64,000 nucleotides of DNA from Pardosa pseudoannulata (Eukaryota; Arthropoda; Arachnida; Araneae; Lycosidae), in contig CM063508.1 of the NCBI GenBank assembly GCA_032207245.1, positions 189,793,796 to 189,857,795 on the forward strand, in the 5' to 3' direction. The notes under the pieces are model-generated. The model was not told where the DNA came from, made no database searches, and saw only the letters and a list, made by a program, of their open reading frames with translations. The position numbers and the translations under genes are program-made. This document shows, one piece after another, positions 9,751 to 23,300 of the stretch (positions within the stretch are counted from its first letter, which is position 1; every line of letters begins with the position of its first letter).

Positions 9751-11690
9751 TTTTGCTTTCTATATTTTATTAGTAAGCAATTAACAAAATGTGATTTAGA
9801 TATTTTATTTGGTCGCGGTTTATTTTTTCTATATTTATTATTTTGAACTATGGTATCTTATTTTGTATTTTTATACTTAATATGCACATTCTAACTTATA
9901 AAAACGTTTTAGATGTTGAAATCGAAGTTTGCTAAATAGAAATTCAATAGTGTATGATGTGTCTACTTCAAATGCACATACCTAATGAATCTCCTTTTGG
10001 CTTCATATTTATAATTTTTTTTCAATTCGAAATGTCACTAATACATATTTTAAGATAATTATTCATTTTACTGTTTTGATTAATGTTTAATAAATTACAT
10101 TTAAGTATTTCTAAATGATATCTGTTTATAGTATATTAATTTTTTAGTATGATTTGTTTATGTCTAATTACATTGGTATGTTATTAACTATGAACACAAA
10201 GTATTGAAGGAGTTTAACAGTTTATATTCTATCCACACAATAATTATAATTTTAGTAAAGCTATGCATAAACATCTGTAGCATTGGGGAAATTAATTTTA
10301 TTTTCCGTCTTATGTTATAAAATTATTTTTATAATTATTATGCAAATGTTATATACAACTATATATGCTATGATTATTCTATATGTCTCTATATTATTTT
10401 ATTTTGTGTGTGTTAGATAGATCTTAAATGCATAGTGGAAGCAAAGTCTATTAAATATTAAGTATTGTCTTTGTTTATAAATGTTTCATTTTCTCAAAGA
10501 AGTGTTTAAAAAGATTTTAAACACTTTTATAAATCTAAAAAAAAAACCTATAAAATTTAACATAGATCATATTATACTAATTTTTTTTTCTTTTTGCTTG
10601 TGAATGAATTTATTTAATTATTGAATATTAGATTTAGGAATAAACAACATAACTGTTTCTGAAAATATTTTTTATACAGATTAAAAGACAATTTACCAAA
10701 ATATACTTTATTAAGCAATTGATTAGATCCATGATATTGTTATTATGTAACAAGATTTATTTACTACTAAAAATATAAGTAGTAATCTAATTGCTTAATA
10801 TGTTAAAGTGCATCCATCTGTATAATTTTTGTAATTAATTTAAGATTGGGCATCTGATTATGTACATATATGCGATTGCAAAATGTCATTTTAAAAATTG
10901 ATACCTTCCTAATTAACTTATCGGAATAATCTAAACGTTTGTTATACATTGGTATAAGTTATTAAATTATTTACTGAAGTTATTAAATTGTCAATTTTAT
11001 GTTTAGAAGAAATATTAAATATTCTTAAATCCTTAAATTCCTTTTATAAAATTCTAAATTAGAATATTATAGAGTAAAAAGATATCTTTTTAATCATTGG
11101 AAAATTTCATTAATACTTTTAAGATACTATGGAGATTCTATTTACTACTGGACTTTTCTATCTACAATATTTTATTAACTGATAAAATTAATCAACAAAA
11201 AGCGCTTTAGATATTTCATTTTATCATGTTTGTTAGCATCTAAATTTGTTATTTTTGAGCAATTGTATTTTATTTTGTGTTTTTGTTGATGCACTTCTGG
11301 CTTATGAAAATATTTTGTATGTTTACCTCATAGGAATTTAATAGTGTATGTGTTTACTCCAAATGCACATACCTAATAAACCTCCTTGAGGCTGTATTAT
11401 TTTCAGAATTTTGTACAATTCGAATGGTAAATGTTTATTATTTTAAAATGAGTTCTTGATTAATACACAGTTGTTTTTAAAATAAAATCGTTTTACTGAT
11501 ACCAAAAGCTTTGAAAATTACACATAATATCATAAATTTTCAAAATACAAGTATTTAGGAAGTATTTTTAATTTTTGAACAGCTACGGGGAAATAGCTTC
11601 TCACTACATTTTAACCTTTACATATAAATAAATGCTTGCATGAGAGCTGCCATCTTTATTTTTTTTTTCACTGCTACACTGTATACGCTA

Positions 11691-11873
11691 TGTCACGTAC
11701 CAAATACTCGGTGACTGGTATGTCTCAAAAGTGAGATAGATGGAACGACTTATGTCGTCCGTTTGTTGAATATGGTACCAAATTCCAATTCTTGGTGACT
11801 CCCTCTTCTTCGTGACGTCATTATGACGTTTATGTCGTCCGTGACTCTTGTCGGAGTGAATATGGTAGGGCCC
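11691..11873 (-). mobile_element. 183 bp MITE in the loop of the palindrome
   Basis: Inverted copy of 8536-8718 with the same length and about the same sequence, starting TGTCACGTACC and ending GGTAGGGCCC. The flanks GTATACGCTA and TAGCGTATAC are complementary to each other, so the MITE sits at the exact centre of the giant inverted repeat. TGACGTCA is retained at 11813-11820. Confidence 0.85.
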
Positions 11874-14183
11874 ATAGCGTATACAGTGTAGCAGTGAAAA
11901 CAAAAATAAAGATGGCAGCTCTCATGCAAGCATTTATTTATATGTAAAGGTTAAAATGTCGTAAGAAGCTATTTCCCCGTAGCTGTTCAAAAATTAAAAA
12001 TGATTCCCAAGTACCTGTATTTTGAAAATTTATGATATTATAAGTAATTTTCAAAGCTTTTGGTAACAGTAAAACGATTTTATTTTAAAAACAACTGTGT
12101 ATTAATCAAGAACTCATTTTAAAATAATAAACATTTACCATTCGAATTATACAAAATTCTGAAAATAATACAGCTTCAAGGAGGTTTATTAGGTATGTGC
12201 ATTTGGAGTAAACACATACACTTCTATTAGGTTCCTATTAGGTAATAAATAAATAAATTCCTATTAGGTAAACATACAAAATATTTTCATAAGCTAGAAG
12301 TGCATCAACAAAAAAACAAAATAAAATACAATTGCTCAAAAATAACAAATTTAGAAGCTAACAAACATGATAAAATGAAATATCTAAAGCGCTTTTTGTT
12401 AATTAATTTTATCAGTTAATAAAATATTGTAGATAGAAAAGTCCAGTAGTAAATATAATCTTCATAGTATCTTAAAAGTATTAATGAAATTTTCCCATGA
12501 TTAAAAAGATATCTTTTTACTCTATAATATTCAAATTTAGAATTTTATAAAAGGAATTTAAGGATTTAAGAATATTTAATATTTCTTCTAAACATAAAAT
12601 TGACAATTTAATAACTTCAGTAAATAATTTAATAACTTATACCAATATATAACAAACGTTTAGATTATTCCGATAAGTTAATTAGGAAGGTATCAATTTT
12701 TAAAATGACATTTTGCAATCGCATATATGTACATAATCAGATGCGCAATCTTAAATTAATTACAAAAATTATACAGATGGATGCACTTTAACATAATAAG
12801 CAATTAGATTACTACTTATATTTTTAGTAGTAAATAAATCTTGTTACTTAATAACAAAATCATGGATCTAATCAATTGCTTAATAAAGTATATTTTGGTA
12901 AATTGTCTTTTAATCTGTATAAAAAATATTTTCAGAAACAGTTATGTTGTTTATTCCTAAATCTAATATTCAATATTTAAATAAATTCATTCACAAGCAA
13001 AGAGAAAAAAAATTAGTATAATAGGATCTATGTTAAATTTTATAGGTTTTTTTTAGATTCAGAAAAGTGTTTAAAATCTTTTTAAACACTTCTTTGAGAA
13101 AATGAAACATTTATAAACAAAGACAATGCTTAATATTTAATAGACTTTGCTTCCACTATGCATTTAAGATCTATCTAACACACACAAAATAAAATAATAT
13201 AGAGACATATAGAATAATCATAGCATATATAGTTGTATATAACATTTGCATAATAATTATAAAAATAATTTTATAACATAAGACGGAAAATAAAATTAAT
13301 TTCCCCAATGCTACAAATGTTTATGCATAGCTTTACTAAAATTGTAATTATTGTGTGGATAGAATAAAAATTGTTAAACTCCTTCAATACTTTGTGTTCA
13401 TAGTTAATAATATACCAATGTAATTAGACATAAACAAATCATACTAAAAAATTAATATACTATAAACAGATATCATTTAGAAATACTTAAATGTAATTTA
13501 TTAAACATTAATCAAAACAGTAAAATGAATAATTATCTTAAAATATGTATTAGTGACATTTCGAACCGAAAAAAAATTATAAATATGCAGCCAAAAGGAA
13601 ATTCATTAGGTATGTGCATTTGAAGTAGACACATCATACACTATTGAATTTCTATTTAGCAAACTTCGATTTCAACATCTAAAACGTTTTTATAAGTTAG
13701 AATGTGCATATTAATAAGTATAAAATTACAAAATAATATACCATAGTTCAAAATAATAACAAATATAGAAACAATAAACCGCGACCAAATAAAATATCTA
13801 AATCACATTTTGCTAATTGCTTACTAATAAAATATAGAAAGCAAAAAAATACTATCACAAAATTAATAATTATTAATCACAGAATTCATTAGACATTGCA
13901 CCACACATTCAAACCAACTAGGACTAATACAAACGAGCACATGGTTCTGAAAATAAAACGCAGTTAGTTTTTGCAGTTAAGAATATCTACACTGTTTCCA
14001 ATTTTTTGATTGGTCAGTAGAGTGAAGACGACTACATCAATTAGCTCCGCCTTTATCAGAAACGCAATTGGGGGTGTAGCCGTAGTAGGAGGAGTCACAG
14101 ACCAGTTACTATGTCACTCAATGGCAATATGGTATGAAATAGTCGCTTGGGCGACATAATCCAGGCGTGCGACAGTGATTCTG

Positions 14184-15410
14184 GGCATCAATAACAGGTG
14201 CATCAAGAACTTCCCTCCAAACATCCTGATCTGTTTTACCACCATCATCAATGGGATTCTCAAGCTTCATCATTTCCCAAACTGCTGGAAGACAGCTATT
14301 GTGTGTCCCATCCCAAAACCTCAGTGCAGCCTTTCTAACCCCAGTAATTATCGCCCCATCTCTCTACTTAGTTGCCTTAGTAAAGTTGCCGAGCGTATAA
14401 TGCTCAACCGCATACAGACTTTCTTAGACGTAAATAATACAATTATTCCAGAGCAATTTGGCTTTCGCCACCAACACACCAGTTGCTTAGGGTTGTAGAA
14501 GTCGCTAGCGAAGGTCTACAATCCAAAACGCCAACTGGAGCTCTCTTTTTGGACATTGCAAAGGCATTTGACCGCGTCACGCATGACGGACTTATTTACA
14601 AACTTATTAAGCTCCAGGTGCCTGATGCAATAATGCATCTTATTTATCACTATCTTTGCAATCGTTCTTTTAAAGTCCGTGTCAACAACACCTATTCGAA
14701 CAACAAAATAATAACTGCCGGAGTACAGCAAGGCTCCATTTTAGGCCCAACTCTTTTTAATATTTTTATTAATGATATCCCCCGTAATGAATTAACTACT
14801 CTTGCTCTTTACGCCGACGACAGGGCAATTTATACTTCTGCCCCACATATTAATTGTGTAACTTCTTTTATTCAGCATCATATTTATGCTCTGGAAAAAT
14901 GGTTTACTCAGTGGAAAATTAAAATTAACACTAGTAAATGCCAAGCTATCTATTTCAGTAAACTCCTCCGCGGTTGTACGAGGCAATTAACTGGGGTAAC
15001 ACTGCTAAGTATCTTGGTGTCACGCTTGATAAGAAGCTAACATGGAAAAACCATGTCAACAATGTTAAGAATTCCATGAACTACAGGATTCGTGATTTGC
15101 GTTTACTGTTCTACTGTCCCCACCTTTCTATCAGAAATAAAATTCTGCTTTACAAAACGGTGGTACTCCCAGCCGCCACTTATGCTGTCCCAATATGGTC
15201 GTTTGCAGCCCGATATCATATCGAAGCAAGGCCCCCCCAATAATATTGTTCGGAGGGACTTGTGCGTTTAAGAATATTTGCACTAGTATTTCTTCTAAAT
15301 TCTATGCTAAGCTTAACAGCTTGCCTAACCCGATCATAGCCGAATTACCGGACTATGATCACCGGAAGGCCAAGCATTGGAAGCGGCCAAGAGCCGCTAT
15401 GATTCCTTAA
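14184..15410 (+). pseudogene. LINE reverse transcriptase, frameshifted
   Basis: Three frames together cover a Jockey-clade RT. 14184-14498 has the NYRPISLL and EQFGFR blocks. 14483-15040 has LDIAKAFDRV, the GVQQGSILGPTLF block and the active-site LYADDRAIY. 14974-15243 has AKYLGVTLDKKLTWKNHV and the YKTVVLPAATYAVPIW region. A further frame to 15410 gives the tail (KFYAKLNSLPNPIIAELPDYD). Frame breaks near 14480, 14975 and 15230 make it non-functional. The catalytic YADD is still intact. Confidence 0.9.
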
Positions 15411-16014
15411 CTTATTAATTGTTTTCGCCAAGTCCCTTCATAAATTTCTCCCCTTACACTTTCCGATCGCGCGGCCATCCAATAGATGGCGCCACAGAAC
15501 CTGATCTGAGCTCCTCTCCGATCGCTTCGATTCTTTCCTTCGCATCATTGCATTCTTCCTTTCACTTGCAATATTCAATTTTTTATATTTATGTGTTTTT
15601 ATGCTTGCACCATGCGAATCTCTTACCTTCTCCTGTTGAAGGACTTATGAAAAACAAAAAAACAAATTACCAAAAAAAATTATTAAAAAAATTATAAAAT
15701 AAAAATAAAAATTTAAAAAATTTTATAAAATCAAAAATTTTCTTTCCTATCCTTAAACTTTCTCCTAGTATTGCTATCCATAACCTTCCTACTCTCTTTT
15801 ATTTTTTATCTTAGTATGCTTATTTATTATTTTCTTTTTGGGCCATTTAAATTTAAACCTAACTTAATATGTATAATTTTATTTAAAAGACCTGCATTTT
15901 TATTAAATTGTATTTGTGTATTTTAAAGAAGGACTCTTATTCAAGAATTTATAATTCTCACTAATTGGGGATAAGGCCTTCGGCCTAGGTACCCCTGACA
16001 ACTTACAACACCGA
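14184..16014 (+). mobile_element. 5'-truncated Jockey-type LINE inserted in the right arm
   Basis: Flanked by the 7 bp duplication GATTCTG (14177-14183 and 16015-16021). Encodes broken reverse transcriptase and a 3' tail, then an A-rich non-coding 3' region (15650-15740) and the ending CCTGACAACTTACAACACCGA. It begins inside the RT domain, as expected of target-primed retrotransposition with 5' truncation. Because only one palindrome arm carries it, it inserted after the palindrome formed. Confidence 0.88.
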
Positions 16015-16076
16015 GATTCTGAAGATCGTCATTTTCACCCGTGACTCTAGTCGGAGTGAATATGGTAGGGCCCTTA

Positions 16077-16524
16077 GATTACACACAGAGACTGTAATTT
16101 TAAACATAAGTTTATAGTTGAGTCTTAGAAAGATTATTAAAAAAAATGCTAAGCAATAAAAAAGCTTCTGTAATTAAAAACGTGAAAAAAATTCGACACT
16201 TACAACATTTGGAAATAAATTTTGGCGACTTTTTTCTGACGATAATTATTTTGATAATGTAGCCATGCTGGTAACCTCTCATCTACGTTTGGTCCGTACG
16301 TGAGGCGGGTTTCTTCAGAGTGGCATCTTAAATCAAGTGATGGTTACCCCTTTTTTTAGCAACTTGGTATCTAAACGAAAGCTAAATTTCCTTTTATGGT
16401 CTGAGAACTAACACCGCTACTGTGTTTTCTTTTCAGAATCATTAATCACTAAGAGGATTTCGTGAAACGGCTCAAGTCTGCTCTGAATATAGGAAATAGA
16501 AATGACACAAATAATTTTTTGAAA
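16077..16524. other. spacer, no supported gene
   Basis: AT-rich with one acceptor-like TTTTCTTTTCAG near 16436 but no attached open frame of note. Nothing else is recognised. Confidence 0.5.
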
Positions 16525-16990
16525 GATGTTAAAATTTAGAATTCTTCAAATGCATCTTTTTATTTTAATTTAATATGGTTATTTGCGATCTGTGTTAAAA
16601 TTTTAAACTGATAGTTATGGCGCCATCTGACGAGCTGAAAGTGAAAAAAAAACATATGGTGATTGCAGCAAAGTGCTGCCATTCCAGATTATACAAGTGT
16701 TACTTCTTGACAGAAATAAACAAAATGGAAAATATTAATTTAATTAGGAGCTTTTATCAAACTGCTGTGTCCTTGACTGAAAATGATTCTTTTCCTGATT
16801 AAAGAAGAAAAAAAAAAAAGGCCCTTGTAAATATGAGCTAGTGCTGCCATCTATAGTCCTTTAGGAAAGATATTTGTAAATTTTATAAAAATAATTTATA
16901 ACAGCAGATAATAAGCAGCATATAATACGCATTAGACGAAAAATTGAAAGTTTTTTAACATATAACCCGCGGATTATATGCAAATGGCAC
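16525..16990 (+). repeat. dispersed repeat copy B (inverted relative to copy A)
   Basis: Aligns with the reverse complement of about 1097-1580; shared landmarks are described at that copy. It ends near ACCCGCGGATTATATGC. The short frame 16617-16802 is the counterpart of the one in copy A and shows the same lack of constraint. Confidence 0.6.
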
Positions 16991-19900
16991 CTGGAAAGTC
17001 ATGGAAAATCATGGATTTAGACAATGGATTAATTTTGTCATGGAGAGTCATGGATCCACTAAACTACGGATAAAAAAAAATGCATTGAATTGTTTAATTC
17101 TATTTTTACTTGTCATTTGGCTGAAGTTACTGAGTTTGGTATTTATGTATTATCCTATTTACCCTATTGCCAAGTAAAATTTATTCACCAAGGAAACTCA
17201 AAGCAAGAAAGCTTAATGGGTGGGTAAATGTATATTATTCTGGTTTTTTCTTAAATTGTAGATTAAAATTTTATTAATATAATAATAATTATTTTTTTAA
17301 TAAAAATCATTCAAGATTTTTGCACAAAATATAAGTTTATCTCTAGGGATATTGTATATAAACATTATAGGGTTATATTTGGCTATTATTCATGGTCACC
17401 TGGATAATATAGCAAAGTACCCTGAATTCAAATTGGAAACATTTTGATTGAAAAATTGCTATATGAGTAAACTAAAGTATATAGATACAACAATTTATTT
17501 TTATGTATGTGAGTTTATTAACACTTATAAAGTAAGTTTATAGTTTTTTTATGATAAAATTCCTGTAATTTCTCTAAAAGCATATATTTCATTTGTATGT
17601 AGATCAGAAGTTTTATTTATATATATTTTAACGAAAGCTTTTTAAAGTCATGGAAAATAAAGTCAGGGAAAGTCATGGATTTGAAAAATTTTATTTTGGC
17701 AGATACCCTGTATATTAGGGTAATTCATCCAATGATGAAATTATCATTTGTACAAAAATAAATGCAAGACATTCAATCTCTTTATGTGGGAAATTTTGTA
17801 ACATTTTACTCAGATATAAGCTTCTAATATAAGTATTTATTTCATATGGTACTGATTATATGTTTAAAAATGAATTTGTGCAAAACAAAAGGGAAATATT
17901 TGATAGAACAGTGATTGCAGTCAGCTTAAAATTATGCAACAATAAATCTGTTGCATTTGAAGTATGCTCAAGTGTTAAGAATGGATTATCACAGGTTCAG
18001 ATAGATGGTCTGGATCTTTAGTTCGAAAACGACCTTTCAAAATAGATGAGATTAACAAGAGTGCAACAGTGTCTTCAAGGAAAAAAATATGGATTCTTCA
18101 GTCTAGTTAGTAATACATTGAATACACTCATATCACAATAGTTTACTAGATTATTTTTATTGACATCTTTTCAAATGTTTACTTAAATAAATTTCTCCCC
18201 AGTATTAAACGTGTTTTTTTTCTATTTGGTGCAGAACACAAAGTAGGATGTCAACTCAGAATACCTGTAAAGATTTCTAGCAGCAGTGGAATTTAACTCA
18301 GAGACAGCACATTTCGTGGTTCATATTTTTTATATTTGACATGTCAATGTTCTAACAAAGTTATTTAGAAAGTACTTTCAATGCGTTCAGTCGGAACATA
18401 TTGGAATTCAAGTTAGAGTATCTTAATTTATACTTTAGATTCTGTGGTTATATAAAAGAATTATAATAGTTCTTTTTACATTTAAGCAACAAAAATGTTA
18501 CAATTATTTTATAATGAAAACTATTCATCTGCGCACAAATTTTAGTGGTCAACACTCTCCTTGTTGTAATTGCACTCATACTTGGCTGATTATTATTGTA
18601 TATAAGTAATAGGACGTACGAGGTTTTCTTTTGTGTTTGGATTGGCTGTGTTTAATTAGTTTTGTTTTTGCCTGAAATTGGGCGCTTCTTAAAGCCCAAT
18701 GTATTTTATTATTATCATCTTTTCATTATTATTATTTTGGTGTTTGCGGCTTTTCATTATGGTTCATTTATTCAAAAAACAAAAAGCTCAATAGTAAAAT
18801 TATGAGACATCTAAATAGAAGAATTGCGTATCAATATCAGTTTGAACTTAATCTATAATTTCAGGTAATAGCTCCTAAGAGATATTTCTACAATAAGAAC
18901 GAGAAAATAGGGAATCAATGAGTCATAGAAAGCATACTTTGAAATCATGTCAGCGTCAAAAAAGAAACAATTTGGACAACAGAAAAATTGGAAACAAGAA
19001 TTTTTTATACAAAATGCTTCAAAACTGAAAATTGTTAATTTTAGCATAAAAGAGAATGCAATTCCATTTACATCATAAAATTCTATAATATTTCTTATTT
19101 AAAAGAAATTTAACAACTGATACAATCGAATTTAATATTAACATTTATATATGTATCAAGATTCATATAATTAAATTTCTATTCCTAACATTTTAAAAAT
19201 TAGTTGACACGAAGTTTCAACATTTTATTAAAAATAAACGCATTTCAAGTTTACGAAAGCAACTTTAACTATTAAAAAATTAAAATACATGTTTAAAATT
19301 CCCCACACTTTCTTGCTTCAAAACTTTCTCATTCCTAAGTTGTTAATTATTAAAAATACTAGAAAAATGTTTAAACTAATCTTCATGAAAATTTTAAAAG
19401 TTTTGTGCAAAAAAAAAAAAGGCTTTAAATTCATAACTTCCGGTTCCGAAGTCGCTATTTCCGTTTTGTTTTGACAGCTGTCACTGATGTTTAAACAGCT
19501 ATCACTTTTTTTTAAAATGCCGTAGAGACAAAACAAAAACCGACTTAGAAGCCTAAAAGTTGAAATTTTACAATAAAGAAATAAAAAAAATTATGATTTT
19601 TGGCAAAAAATGACATTTTAACGTAGACGGATCCTTTAATAAAAAATATCTCCTCCTAAGGCCAGCCCTTAATGTTATAATTCCTAAAATAGAGACTGAA
19701 AAGTTAAGAAAAATTATTTAATATGGTATTTCGCGATTTTTCATGCATTCGACACAGAATTTTCATCAATACTTACTGGGCAACGAAAATAGAACTGAGA
19801 TGAGCCAATTTGCAAGAATGAGGTTCTACAAGACAACTTTTAAAAGGTAAATATTATGAGATACCTTTTAAAATAAGGTAGAAGCAAAGCAGAGAATGGA

Positions 19901-20140
19901 AGTTCATACCTGTTATTTAGGTCAATATATGTTTCAAACATTATAGCTACGAAAACAAAAGTAAAAAAGCCAGATAAGTAAAAATTTTAACTTCTGCTCT
20001 GAAGAGCTCAAAAATTTAAAGTAGCTTATATATTATTAAATATTTGCAACAAAAGTATGGCATTCGGTTTAAGAAAAACGTAACCGTGAACCTTTTAATA
20101 ACTGAATGACAACAACCATGAGATACATACAAACACACCT
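16991..20140. other. AT-rich DNA with short repeat motifs, no supported gene
   Basis: GTCATGGAAA-type motifs cluster at 16995-17055 and again at 17645-17690, bracketing about 0.6 kb; they may be the two ends of an old repeat. Short open frames (18853-19047, 19289-19536) lack domains. Nothing else is recognised. Confidence 0.5.
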
Positions 20141-20274
20141 CTCTCTGTATGTATATATATATTTAATATATTCATGCAAATAAGGAAGCCCCCCCCATTA
20201 AATATGTGTTTGAGTACAGGCTAGGTTGAATTCTCGAGCTTCGTGTTAATATCCGAATGGCTGCGGAGATCCTA

Positions 20275-20350
20275 TCCCGCTGCTGGCATGGATGTTCGGA
20301 ATTGACTTTAAGCAGTCCTCGTTGAGCAAAAGAGTATACCTAACCAAACC
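20275..20350 (-). repeat. SINE-like dispersed repeat, copy
   Basis: Shares GGCATGGATGTTCGGAAT, TTTAAGCAG and the terminal TAACCAAACC with copies at 32094-32204, 48372-48460 and 50302-50380. In the family orientation it would read from GGTTTGG to CCACAGTGG. Confidence 0.6.
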
Positions 20351-23300
20351 ATCTGCGAGTTACGTATTGAAATATTTCTCGACCCGTACTCGTCGAATGA
20401 GAAATTTTCGCACGTTTTGATGAGAATATCGCCAAATTCAATCGTCAAAGAAGTCCAAATCCCACCAGTGGGCGCCACATGATAAATGTTTAAATGTGGA
20501 AAATTTACGTAGTTCCTCTTATGTTTACGAAACATACGTCACACGTGATATCGGTAATCCGTACTACGGCTTGCTCCTTTAGGAGGAGTTGCCCCGGCAG
20601 ACATTCTTTATTCGGTCACAGTTAGGAAAGGAAAAATATGTTTCTACTTTTCTTTCATAACATTGGAATTCGACGAAAGAAAAAAAATTATAGAAATATA
20701 AGCATATAACTTTAAATTTAAGATTTCGTTCCGAAATCTTTTGGTGCTTGCGACAGAAGGTTAAAAAAAGGAAGAAACGTTCTTTAAAATATGTTTAATG
20801 CAAAACTATTTCTTTGGGAGTTTTTAGACATACGTAACTGTGTGTCTATAATACCAGTGAACGGAGTAAAATAGCTACTAGATTTTCACAAAAATCCCGT
20901 CTACATGTGCCAGTCGTTTTCAACTCTTCTTTTGGTCCGCATTGATAAAAAATGCTACATCTTCTTTTTCCTTTTTACTGTTTTTTCATTAAATTAGGAT
21001 GAACATTTTAGAACCAGGAGAATAATGAAGCCTCCCAGTTGCATTTTTGATTTCTTGCAGCAGAGGAGTCGGCCATTTTAAAAGGAACAACTCTGGTAGG
21101 ACTTTTATTTTTCCCGTAGTCTTGAAAGGGGATTACGATTCACGGATCTGAGTTCATTTGCACAAGTCTGATTTCCCCGATCAGGAAGTGGTTTTCTTAG
21201 AAGACCAGGGCAGGATCGTGAACGTGCGACAAAGTCAACGGCAAAAGGATTGGAATGTTCAACAACACTTTCGCTTCAAACTGTCCGAAACCTCTGTATG
21301 GTACAATCAAAGCACAACACAGCATGTGGGCTAGAAATAATTTTGGCTGAATCTCATTAAAAACAGAGATCGGACTAGTTGCACCTTAAGCTGCAGCAAA
21401 CGGACGACAATTGACGAATTATTTCCTTTTTGAGCAAGAAATCAAACTTATGAAATGTGTTCTTTGGACAGGAACCCGACAGACATAACAGATTATGGAC
21501 ATGCTAGGCAGATAAGTTTCACCCCCCACACAAAAAAACAACTCTCCAAGAACAGGAAAGAGCTCTTCTGGAAGATTTGGAAAAAATTCACCACAGTTCC
21601 TCATTAATTAATAGCCTCAATGACTTCATGCTTGAGAGGATTTCAACGCTTTCTGGCCAAACGAAAAACAATTTTCTTTTAAGGGAACACATTTTTATTA
21701 TTATTATTTTTTGTTTCATATTAACAATTTGTGTTTTTCCTTTCGTACCCAAAGACTAAAAAAAAAAAAATGCATTTTTTTTCTGCCAAACATGTAATTT
21801 TTTTTCTTCTAGCCTACCATGTTTACCATATGAACGATCCCCTAACCTCAATATCGTTTAATTTTATTGAACATTTTAAACTGACGATTCATAAATCAGA
21901 CGATTTTGAAGGATGTGAAATCATCATTAGAAGTTGTACACCTGGATGTAATTTGGAAGGAGCAGGGGGGTGACATATCCCCTACCCAATTTTTAGAGAA
22001 GGGGCAAAGTTGCTGTGTTGCCCCTCTCGGTTTTATTCCTATTTGATTTTTTCCCCCTCAGTTGCTGAAATGACTCCCCTGGGTGTACATTTATTCTTTA
22101 TAAATGTATCAATAAATGATTACGAATTTTTCAGATTAATAAGAAAACCCGGATGAAATTGTATTTGGGCCCAATATAAATTCCCTCTTCTATTTGTAAG
22201 AAATAAGTTTGAACAATAATTAGCCTCGAGATATTTACACCGTCATCAAAATCTTCCATATAAGTACAGTAAAGTTCTACAGTAGATCCAGTACATTCGT
22301 TAAATGTTAGATTCTAGATGATCGAAATTAAAAAAAAAATATTTCTTTTAAAGATCGAGATATTTGTTTATCTCATTAATCTGACGAGGGATAAAATAAT
22401 TGCTTTGGCTATCTTCGGAAAAGTAAATAATTTGAAATATTTTCAAATATGAACCGAAAAGCGAATGCTAAAGTTTTTATTACTTTATGAGTGCGTATTG
22501 CCCCTTTTTTTTTATTTACATTTGATAAAGGTAAAATCCGTCACCCATTATTTGTTCCAACGACCAAAAATATTTTAGAAGGATGGGATTTCGAATCAAA
22601 TTGTTTCTAAAAAATGTAATAATACGCGAAACATTTAAAAATGAAAGTACGGAGCCATTTTCCGATGCCAATAATGACATTTTTGAATTAATCATTTTTT
22701 CAGTTACGTGATTGGATTTTTTAAAACTTTTCTACTCATTTTTCCTCTAAAGAATTATTTCCTTACATGACGGGCTAAAATATTCGGGGATAAAATTAAT
22801 TTTGCATTGTAAACTGTACATAAATTCGTACACATCAGGTTTGACTAAAATCTACTCCGTGGATATGAGTAAAACTTGTCTAATATTGTTCTAATTTTTT
22901 TGCTTTTTTTAAGTTTGACATATAAAAATATAATTTACCTTTATTTTCAAAATTTCTGAAATAAAAAGTGTTAATTTGCTTTAAGGGCTTTTTAAACTGT
23001 TAAACTGCTACAATGTAAATGTGTTTTTATTTTGACTACCAGTAGCTTAATATAATATTAATATAATTAAAAAAATTTACCAGCTTTTAATAACATTTTC
23101 AATTCATAAATGTGTTTTATTTAAAAAAAAATGTATAACATATTGATTCATTCTATAGATAATAAACGTTCAAGTAGATAGATAATTTTTAATCAAACGG
23201 ATAGTGGTAAAAATGATAGTTTTGAGAAAAAAAAAAAGCTTCTAATGTTAAGAGGGTGACTCGAAGTCAATCATCGATGTGAGAGAACATGTAGAAGACC

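Larger units (their letters stand above)
8721..11690 (+). repeat. left arm of a giant inverted repeat (foldback-like element)
   Basis: Pairs with 11875-16073 read in reverse. It starts GGGCCCTACCATATTCACTC and ends CACTGCTACACTGTATACGCTA at the loop. Outer part 8721-9112 matches the far right arm, with only about ten differences over ~350 bp in my comparison. Then about 640 bp (9113-9750, containing a CA/TA microsatellite) has no partner, and 9751-11690 pairs again. No transposase is visible, so it looks non-autonomous. Confidence 0.9.
11875..16073 (-). repeat. right arm of the giant inverted repeat, interrupted by a LINE
   Basis: Starts TAGCGTATACAGTGTAGCAGTG and ends GGAGTGAATATGGTAGGGCCC, the complement of the left-arm ends. 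The paired parts are 11875-14183 and 16022-16073; 14184-16014 is a LINE insertion with its target duplication. TTA follows at 16074-16076 and TTA also precedes the compound left end at 8533-8535. This fits a 3 bp TTA duplication (PIF/Harbinger style), although TA alone cannot be excluded. Confidence 0.9.

Noticed and set aside
8721..16073. Palindrome as a pure assembly artefact
   Set aside because: Arms differ at scattered positions and by two large indels, and only one has the LINE with its own duplication; an artefactual mirror would be identical.
20560..20595. TTTAGGAGGAGTT resembling a bacterial ribosome-binding site (similar palindrome at 57915)
   Set aside because: Eukaryotic context with no downstream frame.
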